From: Hofstenia miamia
Lineage: Eukaryota > Xenacoelomorpha > Acoela > Hofsteniidae
NCBI GenBank assembly: GCA_900660155.1
Contig: CABFPE010000703.1
Coordinates: 138,395-202,394 of the forward strand
Direction of reading: 5' to 3'
Length of the DNA: 64,000 nucleotides
Each line of letters opens with the position of its first letter. Within the stretch, counting starts at the first letter, position 1. Shown here in pieces: positions 13,390 to 24,702 of this stretch. The notes under the pieces were generated by a model. That model did not search any database and was not told where the DNA came from. It saw nothing but the letters and a program-made list of their open reading frames with translations. A program made the translations under genes and the position numbers.

Positions 13390-15170
13390 TAAATTATTTA
13401 TAATAAAACAACTTGTGATTGGCGGCGCCGAGCCGATAAGGTCGTCACTGCGGTGGTGCAGCCGGCTGAGAGATATCTATAAAATTGGATTAAACTGTAT
13501 AATATTCTATATATGGAAGCTCTGTAAGGCCTATAGCCCTGTTAAAACCTTATATGATACAAGCAGTATTGTGAAACTATCTATCTGAAAAATGTTAATC
13601 ATGCGCATACAAGCAGTCTGATCAGTAAGATATAACCTAATCAATGCTAAAGGTCACTACCACATCAAACATGCTAAATGCGGTTTCCTTTTTTATGAAA
13701 TTTTGTTAGTCTTGATTTAATATTAGTTATCAAACGGCTTAGCCATCTAAATTTTCTGGCGGCTCGCTGACCTAAAATATGTCGACGGTGGCTCAGCCAG
13801 CTTTCGGCCACCTCTAGCATGCACATATAGATATTAAGAGTGTTCTTCAGAAACAATTTACTTGATGAATTTCTGAACTTCCGCAAAATTACCAACAGCC
13901 CACATGGTAAACTGTTGTCATGTAACTGATTCCAAATTTGTCAAGTTTCACACATATTCTAAGGAGTCCCCAAAGAATTAATAATTCAAATTTTTGTATC
14001 TTCATCTAAAACGTACAGGTACTATAATTCAAACTTTTTTGAAGATGTATTTGAATTTGAAAAATGAACACAGTCAGTAGGGCATTGAAGGAAGGGTAGT
14101 TATAAATTTAATCACTTATAAATATATAAATGTACGCTTATACCAGTTTCTATTTAACGTATGCTTACCTCTAAAGAATTTTGGTAGTAAATGTTGAGAA
14201 AGCAACACTTTATAAACATGTATTCCATTATAGTAGTCTTATAGTCATTTTGTAATGACAACCTTTACTCGATACAGAATTTAAAATAATTTCATTTCAC
14301 CATTTACTTACTACTAGGAATTACGAATGTATACGTTTATATAAAATACTGTGGAATGTACTTAAAAAGGGAAACACATTGATTTTGCTTGCTAGAGAAC
14401 TTCTTTCAATAAAACCCAAAGAATAGATAAGGTGGTTAACACTATTTTGTGAGGTATTTACAAGCAGTGATTATTCTCTCTATGTACTCAGTTTAAGCAT
14501 TTAGTCCATAAATAGAAAAGCGAGTTGCTTTTATTTATTCAGCTTTGGCATAAAACATGTTTGAATTACAATAATATAGGTTAATCATTTCTAATTGAGT
14601 GAAATGCCTTTCGCTCATTTTCAATAAATTACAAAAATACCACCATTAGTGCAATCGCCTGTCATGGTTTAACAACTAATACTTTAATATGCTATTGATT
14701 GTTTCGCCTGTATTCCTTCTCTTTATTTGCAAACATGTATTTGTTATTTAAACAGTCTACTTGTTTTAAGCAGTTTACAATACTTATGCAACCTAAGTAT
14801 ATTCATTTCAACTTACGAAACATTGGGTATAGTACTCATTTTAATGTGCAATGTTAGTGATGCAATGTATTAACCCAACTATAATTTACACAACTTGTTT
14901 TAACAAGAAAAGTCAGTGTCATGTGTCCTTTTGTCCATATCTAGTCTGATGTATTGGACAAAAGATTTATACGATTTGGGACGAATTTCAATAAATTCAA
15001 ATCTACGTTAACTTATTTGTCTGGAATTTGCAGACTTAGTATGAAACTTGAGTATGTTGGGTGTATGCATGGAATACGGCATTTTCCTCATCGTCGTGCT
15101 TAGTCAATATGGCTAATCATTCTGATATTTGATTGTATATTAATTTTGTCTATGTGAAAAGCGAATCAAT
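13390..15170. other. non-coding stretch
   Basis: Two GC-rich patches (13420-13480, 13735-13815) with GCCGAGCC/GGCTCAGCC words may be old transposon scraps. Otherwise nothing seen. Confidence 0.4.
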
Positions 15171-15175
15171 AGTTA

Positions 15176-15747
15176 GAGCTTCGGTCAAAAAAAATTAGAA
15201 ACAGAATTGTTTTCAATCTCAACAACAAAAACACGCACAGTAACAAAATTTATATCAGCTGCTCGCAAATTAAGGTTTCTATAAGTTTATATTAAAAAAA
15301 TTAGACCACATTGCCTTCGGAGCGAACACATTTCAAAAATCTGCCAAATGAGTGGTTGATTTCAATGGGTTTTGTAAAGCAATTTTGACAAAACTTATCC
15401 GTTCACTTTCAGTCAATTTCTTCTTTTCTTCCATTTTAGGATGTTAATTTCATTCAGCGTTTTGAAGCTTCTGTAGAATATTTTTTGGGTTCATACCCTG
15501 TATCTCTATTAAAGTTGTGCGGTCTGTGAATCCAATGGAGTAAAGATATTGCAGAACGTTTCTTGCATCTGGGCGAGACATGCTTAGTGAAAACTAATAA
15601 AGTCTGTGCCCCATATGGTGTGTTCACGGGTACTGTTGTTGATTGTGCGTGTTCGCCTAAATGGCACTTTAATGAGGTGAAAAGACTTGTGTACTGTGGT
15701 TGAAGGGTATTTATATTTGAAACTTTTTCTCATTTTTTCACCAGAGC
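15176..15747 (-). mobile_element. internally deleted Tc1-like element
   Basis: Imperfect inverted ends (GAGCTTCGGTCAAAAAAA at the left; GCTCTGGTGAAAAAA reading in from the right) are each flanked by TA. Between them the minus strand from 15581 reads MSRPDARNVLQYLYSIGF with RTTLIEIQG, then KKKLTESERISFVKIALQNP, like the two N-terminal HTH parts of a Tc1 transposase. No catalytic DDE domain follows: the other end comes about 120 bases later. At 572 bp it looks like a deletion derivative on its way to being a MITE. Stops interrupt even the HTH part. Confidence 0.5.
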
Positions 15748-16893
15748 TATAGCTAAAATCATACTTGGAATACCAGACAGTTTTGAGAATATCAACATTA
15801 CTCCAGCCAAAAATATGATTTAATACTAAAACAAATTTGTATATATGAAATTGTCACTTGCCCACATATGTGCTTTGGCAATGCCTACGCAAGATTTCTA
15901 CATGCATTAGAAATTCTTCCCCTGATTGTAGACCACGTATCCACTGCCACAATATATCACTGATCTTTTATGCCATTGAAAACTGATAGCCTTTTGGAAT
16001 GCATCTGTCACATATGTTGAGATCCGGCTTTCCCGGTGTCACTGGATGAGTAATATTTCATGAGATAACAAGCATTCACACCAGTTCAACATTTGCTAGC
16101 ACTGTGGATGTTCTTGGTTGACTAGAACGAGAGACTTTCATCGTTCCCTGAATGATTCCACCCAACGAGAATCTTAGCTTAGCTGGTACATGCCCGAAGC
16201 AACTGTCCTTCCATTTTTTTCATGATCTGCACAATTGAAATATCACGCTGAGTTTTAACGTAAACATAGAATTGAAATTGTGTCTGCACTATGTCCATTC
16301 GTTCACTTCAATAAAATAAAATGACAATATGGCTGTCAGAGACTACATGTATTGCCCATATTAAATAATAGAATTTACTCATTGCCTAATACCTATTTGG
16401 CTAAAGTATTAAAGTCCGTTTACACGATAAGTTTTACTCTATGACTTCCCGCTATACATGGTGTTTCAGCTCATCCCGTGGATTATTTTTTGTATTGAAA
16501 GCCGAAAATGAGTTCCTAAAAACTCTACAAGTTTTGCTCAAAATGTCAACCTTCATTTCCAACACGAAGCTGACACCGTCAGGGGAAGGAATCCAAAGAC
16601 CTTTTGATGGTAAACGTGGAGTCAGAGATCGCAATAAACTGGTTTTAAGCCATAATTGGTATTTGGGTACCTTACTTGGTAATTGGGTTGTTAATCGGAG
16701 ATCGAGTCCAGGGTTGTTTTCAGTCGCTCTTCTAGCTCCGGAGTGGTGGTTTACGATAAAAATGATCTTGCACCTGACCCCAAGGTATTCTAAAATGGAA
16801 GCAAATTTGAACTTTATCATGAAAATGTTAAAAATTTAATCGTAACATTGGATCAAGTTGATAAAACAATAGATTTTTTACAATAATGCAGTA

Positions 16894-18341
16894 CTGGAAA
16901 AATGAATTCGGCCACCCATGATTTGTCATAAATATTTCTAAGAAATGGACGAGAAGAATGTCATAGTTATTTTTTATTTAGATTTAGGGTTACAGAAAGA
17001 GGAATTCATCAATGTTGAGACATAATTATCACTGTTTAAATTAAATCTCAAGGAGAAATGCTGCAATGCTTGTAGTTAGCTAATCTTTTCTTGGAAAAAT
17101 GTATTGGGACACTTCAGCCCAAATCAGAGAATCAGTAAAAAATTTCATTGGTTGAGCTTTTTTCAGTCTATTTATATTGAAAATGTCTAATAACAGTCTT
17201 TCTTCGCCATATATGATGCCTGGTTACGTACCTCTTGCCATCCGCGAGTTGATTATCTCCAAAAATTTGGAAGGGATGAGTCAAAGTAATATAGCCTGAA
17301 TTGCAAAGCGACCTCGAAGTACTGTCGGGGATATCATCAGATATTTTACTTCGGAAGACATCATTGCCCCCAAGCCAAAGTCCGGAAGACCAATGAAGAC
17401 TTACAAAATCTCCCAATCAGCTCTATATGTGCCTTTCAAAGCAAAATCCCAGGAAGACTTCAGGGGAATTTCGCAAAGAATGGCTTGATGGCTATATTTT
17501 GATTGCAAAAACTGTGTGAAATATCCTGAAGAAGTACTCAATTGGGACTTTTGTGGCACCCAGAAAACCATTCTTAACATGAAAGCAAATATTACGCCTG
17601 CTGAGGTGGGCCAAGTTGACGAGAGACAATTCATCTGAACATTGTTCTAATGTTATATTTTCATATGAGTCAAGATTTGAGCTATACTCATCAAAAAGAA
17701 TGTTGATAAAGAGACCAACTGGGCAGAAGTTCAGATTATTACCTCAATTTACACGGGGCATCATGAAGTATGGTGGGAAGTCTGTAATTGTATGGGGTGC
17801 AATATGGAAGTGTAACCTTCGCAAGATTATTCACATCTCCGAAGTTCTCAATGTGCTCGGATTATCGAAAAGGAACTCTTCCCACTTCTTACAAGTGATT
17901 CAATATATCAGCAGGATGGTGCTCCATGTCATACCTCAAAGGAAATGAAAAACTTCCTTCCACAGTAATAGGCTTGCTATCCTTGCTGACTAAGCGGGCC
18001 CATCTCTAGACCTTAACATTATCGAAAATATGTGGAAAGAGGTAAAATATTGAATTGGACAGCATACTCTTCACACTGAAGCCGAGCTGTAGAGCGCAAT
18101 AAAAATCAATTTTATTCAATTCCCAACAGCTTTATTGAAAAACTTTTTGCTTCAATCCCTGATCACCTTGAAGCTGTTATTCGCTCAAAGAGACACCCTA
18201 CAAAATATTAGAAGAGACAATTTTGTTGCCAAGTGCTTGTATTGCATCAATTATTAATATATGTATCTTATTTTGAATTTACTATTTTCGGATTTGCTCA
18301 TTTGTTAAAATTTTTTCAGGTGACCGAAAACATTTTTCCAG
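16894..18341 (+). mobile_element. Tc1-like transposon, full length
   Basis: The element is flanked by TA (16892-16893, 18342-18343). Inverted ends starting CTGGAAAAATG (16894-16916 and 18319-18341) match at 20 of 23 positions. At 1,448 bp it has the usual size for Tc1-type elements. It carries one degenerate transposase gene on the plus strand. Confidence 0.85.
17183..18211 (+). pseudogene. Tc1-like transposase pseudogene
   Basis: It starts MSNNSLSSPYM at 17183 and ends with RSKRHPTKY and a stop at 18211. Family marks in order: an N-terminal HTH half ending KPKSGRPMK; FSYESRFELYSS; GGKSVIVWGAI; QQDGAPCHTSKEM; and a LDLNIIENMWKEVK block with the Glu of DD34E. In the first block Tc1 proteins normally read SDES, so the first catalytic Asp is now Tyr. 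Several stops (near 17297 and in the C-terminal third) and frame changes are present. The copy is inactive. Confidence 0.85.
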
Positions 18342-19671
18342 TACAAGTTTTCTAATTTTGATTAAAAATTAATAGCCAATTGTTATTCTACATATTTTAT
18401 GGTATTAGACATACAGATTTTCCTTTCTAAATCAAAGTATCACTTAGATATAATCTTAGACAAACTATCCAATGAATGTTCATTATTTATTCAAAATAGC
18501 AAGGTGATCGAATACATATTTCCAGGAATGTATCATATTTTGTTAAAAGTTGTTCAATACAAAATTGTAATTTCATATCCTAAAACATTGCGTTATTATC
18601 TTAAAACGCACATCTGTACAGCACATTTAAGTAAATCAACGACTTGCAAAGAATTAAAAGATGCGTTTTAATGCTTAATGTACTTTTAAAGTTGCCAATG
18701 CACTCGTTAACATGGGAATTAACTATTAAATTTCATAAAAAATTTTGTGCTTTTTTTGTATAAAAAATGCAGGTAAATGAACACCTGTAAATTTAAAGCT
18801 AATGTATTTACCCGAAATTTAGGCATTTTACGTTAAGCTTGAAAGTCTACAGATTATGTACATCACTCTTTAGGTTTTTTGGATACATTGTTTAGTTATT
18901 GTTTGAAAGTATTTATAATTCAAGAATAATTTATTCATTATAAGTAGACTACTTTTTAGTTAGAATATATTTCTGCGTGACCCTCCTGTCCCGCACTTAC
19001 GCTATGGCAACGCTGCTCCAATCAAAAGTGCCCTGATGTTCATCAGCAAAGGATGAAACTTGGTGTACAAAGGATAATTCATCAATTATCCCTCTACCCA
19101 ATTATCAATGAAAATACCACTAATTATCTCGTACTTCATGGAAATTGAAGAAATTTCAAAGGTTGGTTGTTTTGGCTATAAATGGGCTTAGCGGTCTAGG
19201 AGGTTCAAACTATAAATTTCCTTGATTTTCTGAATACATACAATGTACAAAAAATAGTTCTTCATACTGTCAAATTTCATTATTAAAGAATACTTTGGTG
19301 TCAATAGATATATTTCCTTTTTAGATCAAAACAAAGTTTTTGCCATTTTTTAGTCAAATATTTTCAAAGGTGACAAAACTGCAGACACCAGATTTGTCAC
19401 CACTAGCAATTCTGTAAATAATTATTATGCTTCATTTTTGGAACTTACTGGATAGATGTTTGATATCCCAAAAATTTACAATTAAAACAAATTGAAATTT
19501 CCAAACCGAAACAAATTGAATATATGAACAGTAAAAGAGCGAATCTAAAAAGTATAAACTACAAAATGAAAATTTATACATTTGCGTACTAGCCGAGCGA
19601 GCTTAACTGGAATTTCTTCAAATATTTCAATCATTGTTCAAATAACTCTGCTCAAACCCTACCCTTCACAT

Positions 19672-20102
19672 CAGTGTTGCACAACCCGACAGATTTTAGC
19701 AGCCTGAGTCTGCCGGCCTGCAAAAATTCCTGCCGGTGTTAATATATTTTACGGCCAGTAGAGGCCTGATACGTGTTACAGCTGTTTCCTTACTACGACT
19801 TATTTCCCTATGCATTTTGCATAGTAATGGATGCATCTAGGAAGAGACACTTCTTCTTCACTGGATTCACTTTTACAATAAATTTAGGCCTACAGTGGCT
19901 ACATTAGTTACAGTATTTACATTAATTTAAAAGGTTAATATGTAATTGAGATAAACATAAGTAAGAAAGTGTTTTTATTAAAAACAATAAAAGTGTTAAT
20001 TTTCTAAAAAAACATGAAGTCTATTTTATGAAAGGCTACATGTTTCGGAAAGAACAATTCTTGCCTATTTGCAACCAGCAAGGCCTGCAAAAATACGGCC
20101 TG
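19672..20102. mobile_element. possible hAT-like insertion with exact 8-bp target repeat
   Basis: CTTCACAT occurs at 19664-19671 directly before CAGTGTTGCACAACC, a hAT-style end, and again at 20103-20110. The right end does not mirror the left: reading in it is CAGGCCGTATTTTTGCAGG. A related motif (GGCCTGCAAAAAT) occurs just inside both ends. This may be a hAT element with one worn or exchanged terminus, or coincidence. Confidence 0.35.
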
Positions 20103-21542
20103 CTTCACATCTTTGGGAATATTAATAAGGGACAGTCTTTGCTTAGGCAACGAAATTGTCATGAATAGCTTTACTAACACTAGATGTAGAATCCTTTTTG
20201 TAAGCAAAACGGAAACATCGAAAATCTGCCTTTTTTCTACTTGATATTCATAAAATTATGAACGAAGATCATTTCAATTATTCGAATAAAGACTGGAAAT
20301 ATTATGAAATAGATCAAAAAATTCAAAAATATTTCAATTTATTCATCACAATTTTAATAGTTTGCATCAAATGTAATATGAAATTCTTACTATGGGATCT
20401 TCTTACTAATACTGGAACTTTTAATCAATTTCATGCACTTTTTTCCTTGATTTCATTTATGACAAACCTTGTTTGGTGGTTTTTGCGTGCTTCAAAAAGA
20501 ACTGCATCTGTTGACCCTTCCTTTTTTCTTTGAAAGGATTGACACCTGGCTATGGCAGAGGCTTTTGCTGTAACATTTACGTTATTCAATTCTGTCTAGT
20601 ATTGAAAGAAAATTTATTGAACAATTGTAAAGCCATTGTAACACAATGACAACCAGTAAGCGCCGCTGGTGTTTTAATGCGGTACAAATATCAAACCAAA
20701 GGAAGTCATCAAATGTATAATTTTTGTTTTTGGGTCAAACCAAGCCAACAAATATTTGAAATCAAATTAGGCGATTTGATCCAAAAAATCCATGCAATGC
20801 TGCCACCTGTTAAAAATTTTACAGTATTTATTATTCGTGAATTACGTGGCTAGATAAATATCTTATTAATTTAATTTGTCAACAAAGTACAAACTAATTA
20901 AAAAGATGAATGTGCGATATCCTTGTCAAGAATTAAATATCACAATAAAAACTATATTTCAACAATAGAAATGCTTGTACCCTTAATATAAACTTAGTAG
21001 AAACAAGCTCAAGATAAGGCCACGCAGAATGCCTAATAGTTGCTCTACACTATTTTAAAAGGAATATTTAACTGGTCTAAGCCTGGTAGCATCATGTGTG
21101 GAAAATATTGGTTATCTCTGCAGCAGTTTATTAGGATCTATTGAAATACAATTGATCGATTACTTGGATAGATAAAACTTTTACAATGAAGCTAATTGAA
21201 AAAACAATACGATTAATTGGGTCAACCCTATGCTGTCCAGCATGAACTTAGAGACACAAAACTTTTTGCCTAGTGCGCAAAGGAAAAGGGGGAACACTCC
21301 TTTATTTAATTAGTGTTTTAGAGATTTTGAATATTTTGTTAGTTTGTGAGTGCTTTCAATCGTGAAGACACCACAAATTTTAATATAAGAAATATGTGAA
21401 AAGATTGGATTAAATCTTTGTTTATATCTGTGCAATGTTAACGAATATCACTGGTTTCCTGTATTTGCTATGTTGTTATTTTATCTTCTGGGTAAAAATG
21501 TAAGTTACCTGATGTATACATACCTGAATATCTTAGGCAAAT

Positions 21543-21587
21543 AGGCATCACAAAGAATATAGATGTTTACCTGAAATTGTGATGCCT
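21543..21587. repeat. perfect 11-bp inverted repeat
   Basis: AGGCATCACAA and TTGTGATGCCT enclose 23 bases. No gene is near. Confidence 0.6.
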
Positions 21588-23429
21588 CGAATTTTTTATA
21601 TGATACTTGAAAATGTCAGCAAGGGCTGCGGCGATAGAGGGGCTAGGGGGCTATGCAGATGAAAAAATCATACTTTAAACCCTTTGAATAAATTCTTTTA
21701 TTTCAACTAAAATAACATACACATAAGCTCATTTCCAATATTATTACAAATATTTGTTTTTTGACAAAACTATCTTGATTAATTCTGCAAGTTTTCCAGG
21801 CACAAAGTTTAATGGTTGGTGAAATTATACGGAATAGAAGGATGGGAATATTTTACCACTAATTCATTAGAAAACCAGCTGTTATAACGATAAAATGAAT
21901 CGGAACAAGTTGAAACAATGTTTCAAAAATTGAAAATTCGTTGATAATAATGTACTCCTTTGTATCTATTCTACATTAGAATGTACTTGCTATTATTAGA
22001 GCTCTTCTGTGTCAGAAATACTTCTCTACTCCAAGCCGCACTAGTGAAATGATAACAACTTGTCAAAAATTGTTTTTTCAAAATTCTGATTTCTTAAATG
22101 AACAATCAGATTATTTTGTTAAACAGAATAAAATGCAAGATGGCTCAAGGTGATTTTGAGGATCATGTTGATATTGAAAATGCTGTCAACCTCGTAATTC
22201 GTCTTAAGATAGTTATTTTAAGCAATATTTTTGTTGGAATTGATTTACATATTATAAAAATATACTATTTCTTTTCATTACTTATATGTATATATATGAA
22301 GTTGCATAAATTTGAACAAAAATCAGTAATTGAAAAAAATAGTTTGTATGTATACATACATATAATTTGTGTCGTGGCGATCCGTGGAACGCTATGGGGA
22401 TGGCACGGAAAATTGCTTGTGTACGGTGGAGTGCTAGTCAAAATTCTGCCCCATGATCAGGTGTCACTGTTACAGATCAAACACCTATATTCTATGTGAT
22501 GCAGATTTCAGGTTTTCTATATTCTTTTTAAATGTTTTAATGAATAGCAATAAGTTTGGTTTTCTACGAAGTGACAGAGGTTGATCTCATTAGACAAGGT
22601 GTCTGCGCTTGGCGTAGAATCTATGAAGTTGAAAAGAAACATAAGTGTAAGGAAATTCCTGATAAAGAGATAAAAAACACTTTGAATGCCTTTTTACTTC
22701 TATATTTTGTCGCCAAAAGTAATACTTATCTAAAAAAAGCAAATTGCTGCGAAAACATGAATTTGCAAAGAGTGTAACAACGCTTTTACAAAGTGTGTAA
22801 AATAAATTTTTTTAGAACCGTATATAATATCACAATCATCCCTAGTTTCTGTCAAAAAAAACTATTAGAAGAACACCTTTTCCTAATCCAATAAATAACA
22901 TCAAAAATTAATCAATAATTCTTGCAGTGAGGGATATTAGATTTTTTTTCCAGTATCATTTTAACTATAACTTTGTTAGAGTTTTTATTAATTCAAGTTC
23001 CCCTATATCTCTTATCTTCTTCTTTATAGACGTATAAATAATGCAATTTTGCCATTGATAGTTGGAATTGGAAATAATTATATATTTCTAAAGGCTATTA
23101 CAGATTTTGTATATAAAATGCCAAAAATGTTTTTCAACTGCTCTCCTTTGAAAAAAGAATGTTAACTCTATAGTCATATATATATATATCTTCTAGCATC
23201 ATTAGAGGTAGCGTAAAAATAGTAAAAAGTATAAAGCAATAACTTGATGAGAGCGTAGTGTCTACTATCGCGTAGGCAAAAGAATGCAATGCTCCATTTA
23301 GAGAGTGGTTAATAAGAGTTATATTCAATACCACTGTCCACGAAACAATGCATCTGGTACTAAAGATCTGGACTCAATCGTGTATACTGATAGAACTGTA
23401 TAACGGCCTGCTATAGGAGGCAAGAGAAA

Positions 23430-23430
23430 N
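23430..23430. other. single N
   Basis: One unresolved base between AGAGAAA and TGTGTTG. Similar single Ns occur at 46099, 46840 and 55966; two of those coincide with duplication borders, so this may also mark a contig join. Confidence 0.8.
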
Positions 23431-24427
23431 TGTGTTGCAGTAAGATTGTGAAACTGGGATTTTCTTGAAATCCCTAAAATTCAACGAATTTATGAAATTG
23501 GTACTTCACTTACCTAACTTCATAAAAACATTAAAATACCTAGATACTTCATCAATTTATAGGAAAAATACTATTCCTCACCCTAATACCCCGTTTACAC
23601 GTGACATGAGACATGCATTTGTTGTGTTTTCAATGAGCGAAGGTCACGTCTAAACACCCAAAACATGCGACGTTCAACCACTCAAGTAGAGCACTTGAAA
23701 AACATTCGAATATAAAAAAATTTTAATTTTCTCGAGTATCACCGTGTAAGCACCCAAAACCTGAGACATGCATGTTTTCGAATTAAATTAATTAACAATT
23801 GTACCACGATTTAACACAAATTAGAACAATATTACGAATCAAAGTTAACAACTAAATTGATCATATTTTTAGCCAAAATTATTGTGATGAGGTTAATGAA
23901 ATCTTGATTTCTTGTACTTTATTATACATAAGTGATTCCACTCACGTAATGAAATTAATAATTTCAAAAATTGAACAGCTGTTTGAATATTTTTACTTTT
24001 AGTATAAAAAAATATTGCAAATTCCATTCTCATTATTGCAAACCGTTTTGAATTAGAATTCCCTTATGGACTACCAAAATGTGCAATTAGTTATACTGAT
24101 TTTCTACAAAATATGTGGATACAACATAATTTATAAATGTTCAAAAATCAAATATAGCTATTGAAGAAAAAAGAAGTGGAATGAAGAAAACCTGAGAAGA
24201 TTTATATGATTTTTCATGGTTTTTGAAACACTTAAAATGGTGTACAGCTTGAGGCCACAACTATTTATTTTTGGATGATTTTTCATTCTTGCCCCCTAGA
24301 AAATACAACTAGGGGTAGCCAGCAGAGTTAAATTAGCAACTACAAAAAACTTGAAACATTGAGGTTTTAAAAGTCGGGTCAGCTTTTTAGACCTCTATTT
24401 TTTCAAAATTCATAAAAACTTCTTTAC

Positions 24428-24461
<34 letters not shown>

Positions 24462-24671
24462 NNNNNNNNNNNNNNNNNNNNNNNNNNNNNNNNNNNNNNN
24501 NNNNNNNNNNNNNNNNNNNNNNNNNNNNNNNNNNNNNNNNNNNNNNNNNNNNNNNNNNNNNNNNNNNNNNNNNNNNNNNNNNNNNNNNNNNNNNNNNNNN
24601 NNNNNNNNNNNNNNNNNNNNNNNNNNNNNNNNNNNNNNNNNNNNNNNNNNNNNNNNNNNNNNNNNNNNNNN
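24462..24671. other. assembly gap, 210 N
   Basis: A run of N inside a (TA)n tract (24429-24460 before, 24672-24698 after). ORFs across it are meaningless. Confidence 0.99.

Positions 24672-24702
<31 letters not shown>

Noticed and set aside
15750-16435. Minus-strand reading with VKTQRDISIVQIMKKM, faintly like the N-terminus of mariner-type transposases.
   Set aside because: Too short, no catalytic blocks and no inverted ends found.
22098-22777. Two plus-strand frames (133 and 73 codons).
   Set aside because: No recognised domain and no clear joined splice phases; kept only as part of the region note.
23580-23790. Recurring words GAGACATGCAT and CACCCAAAAC near CCCCGTTTACACGTGAC, similar to CCGTTTACACG at 16418.
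   Set aside because: No matching inverted end or target duplication could be set, so no element is called.
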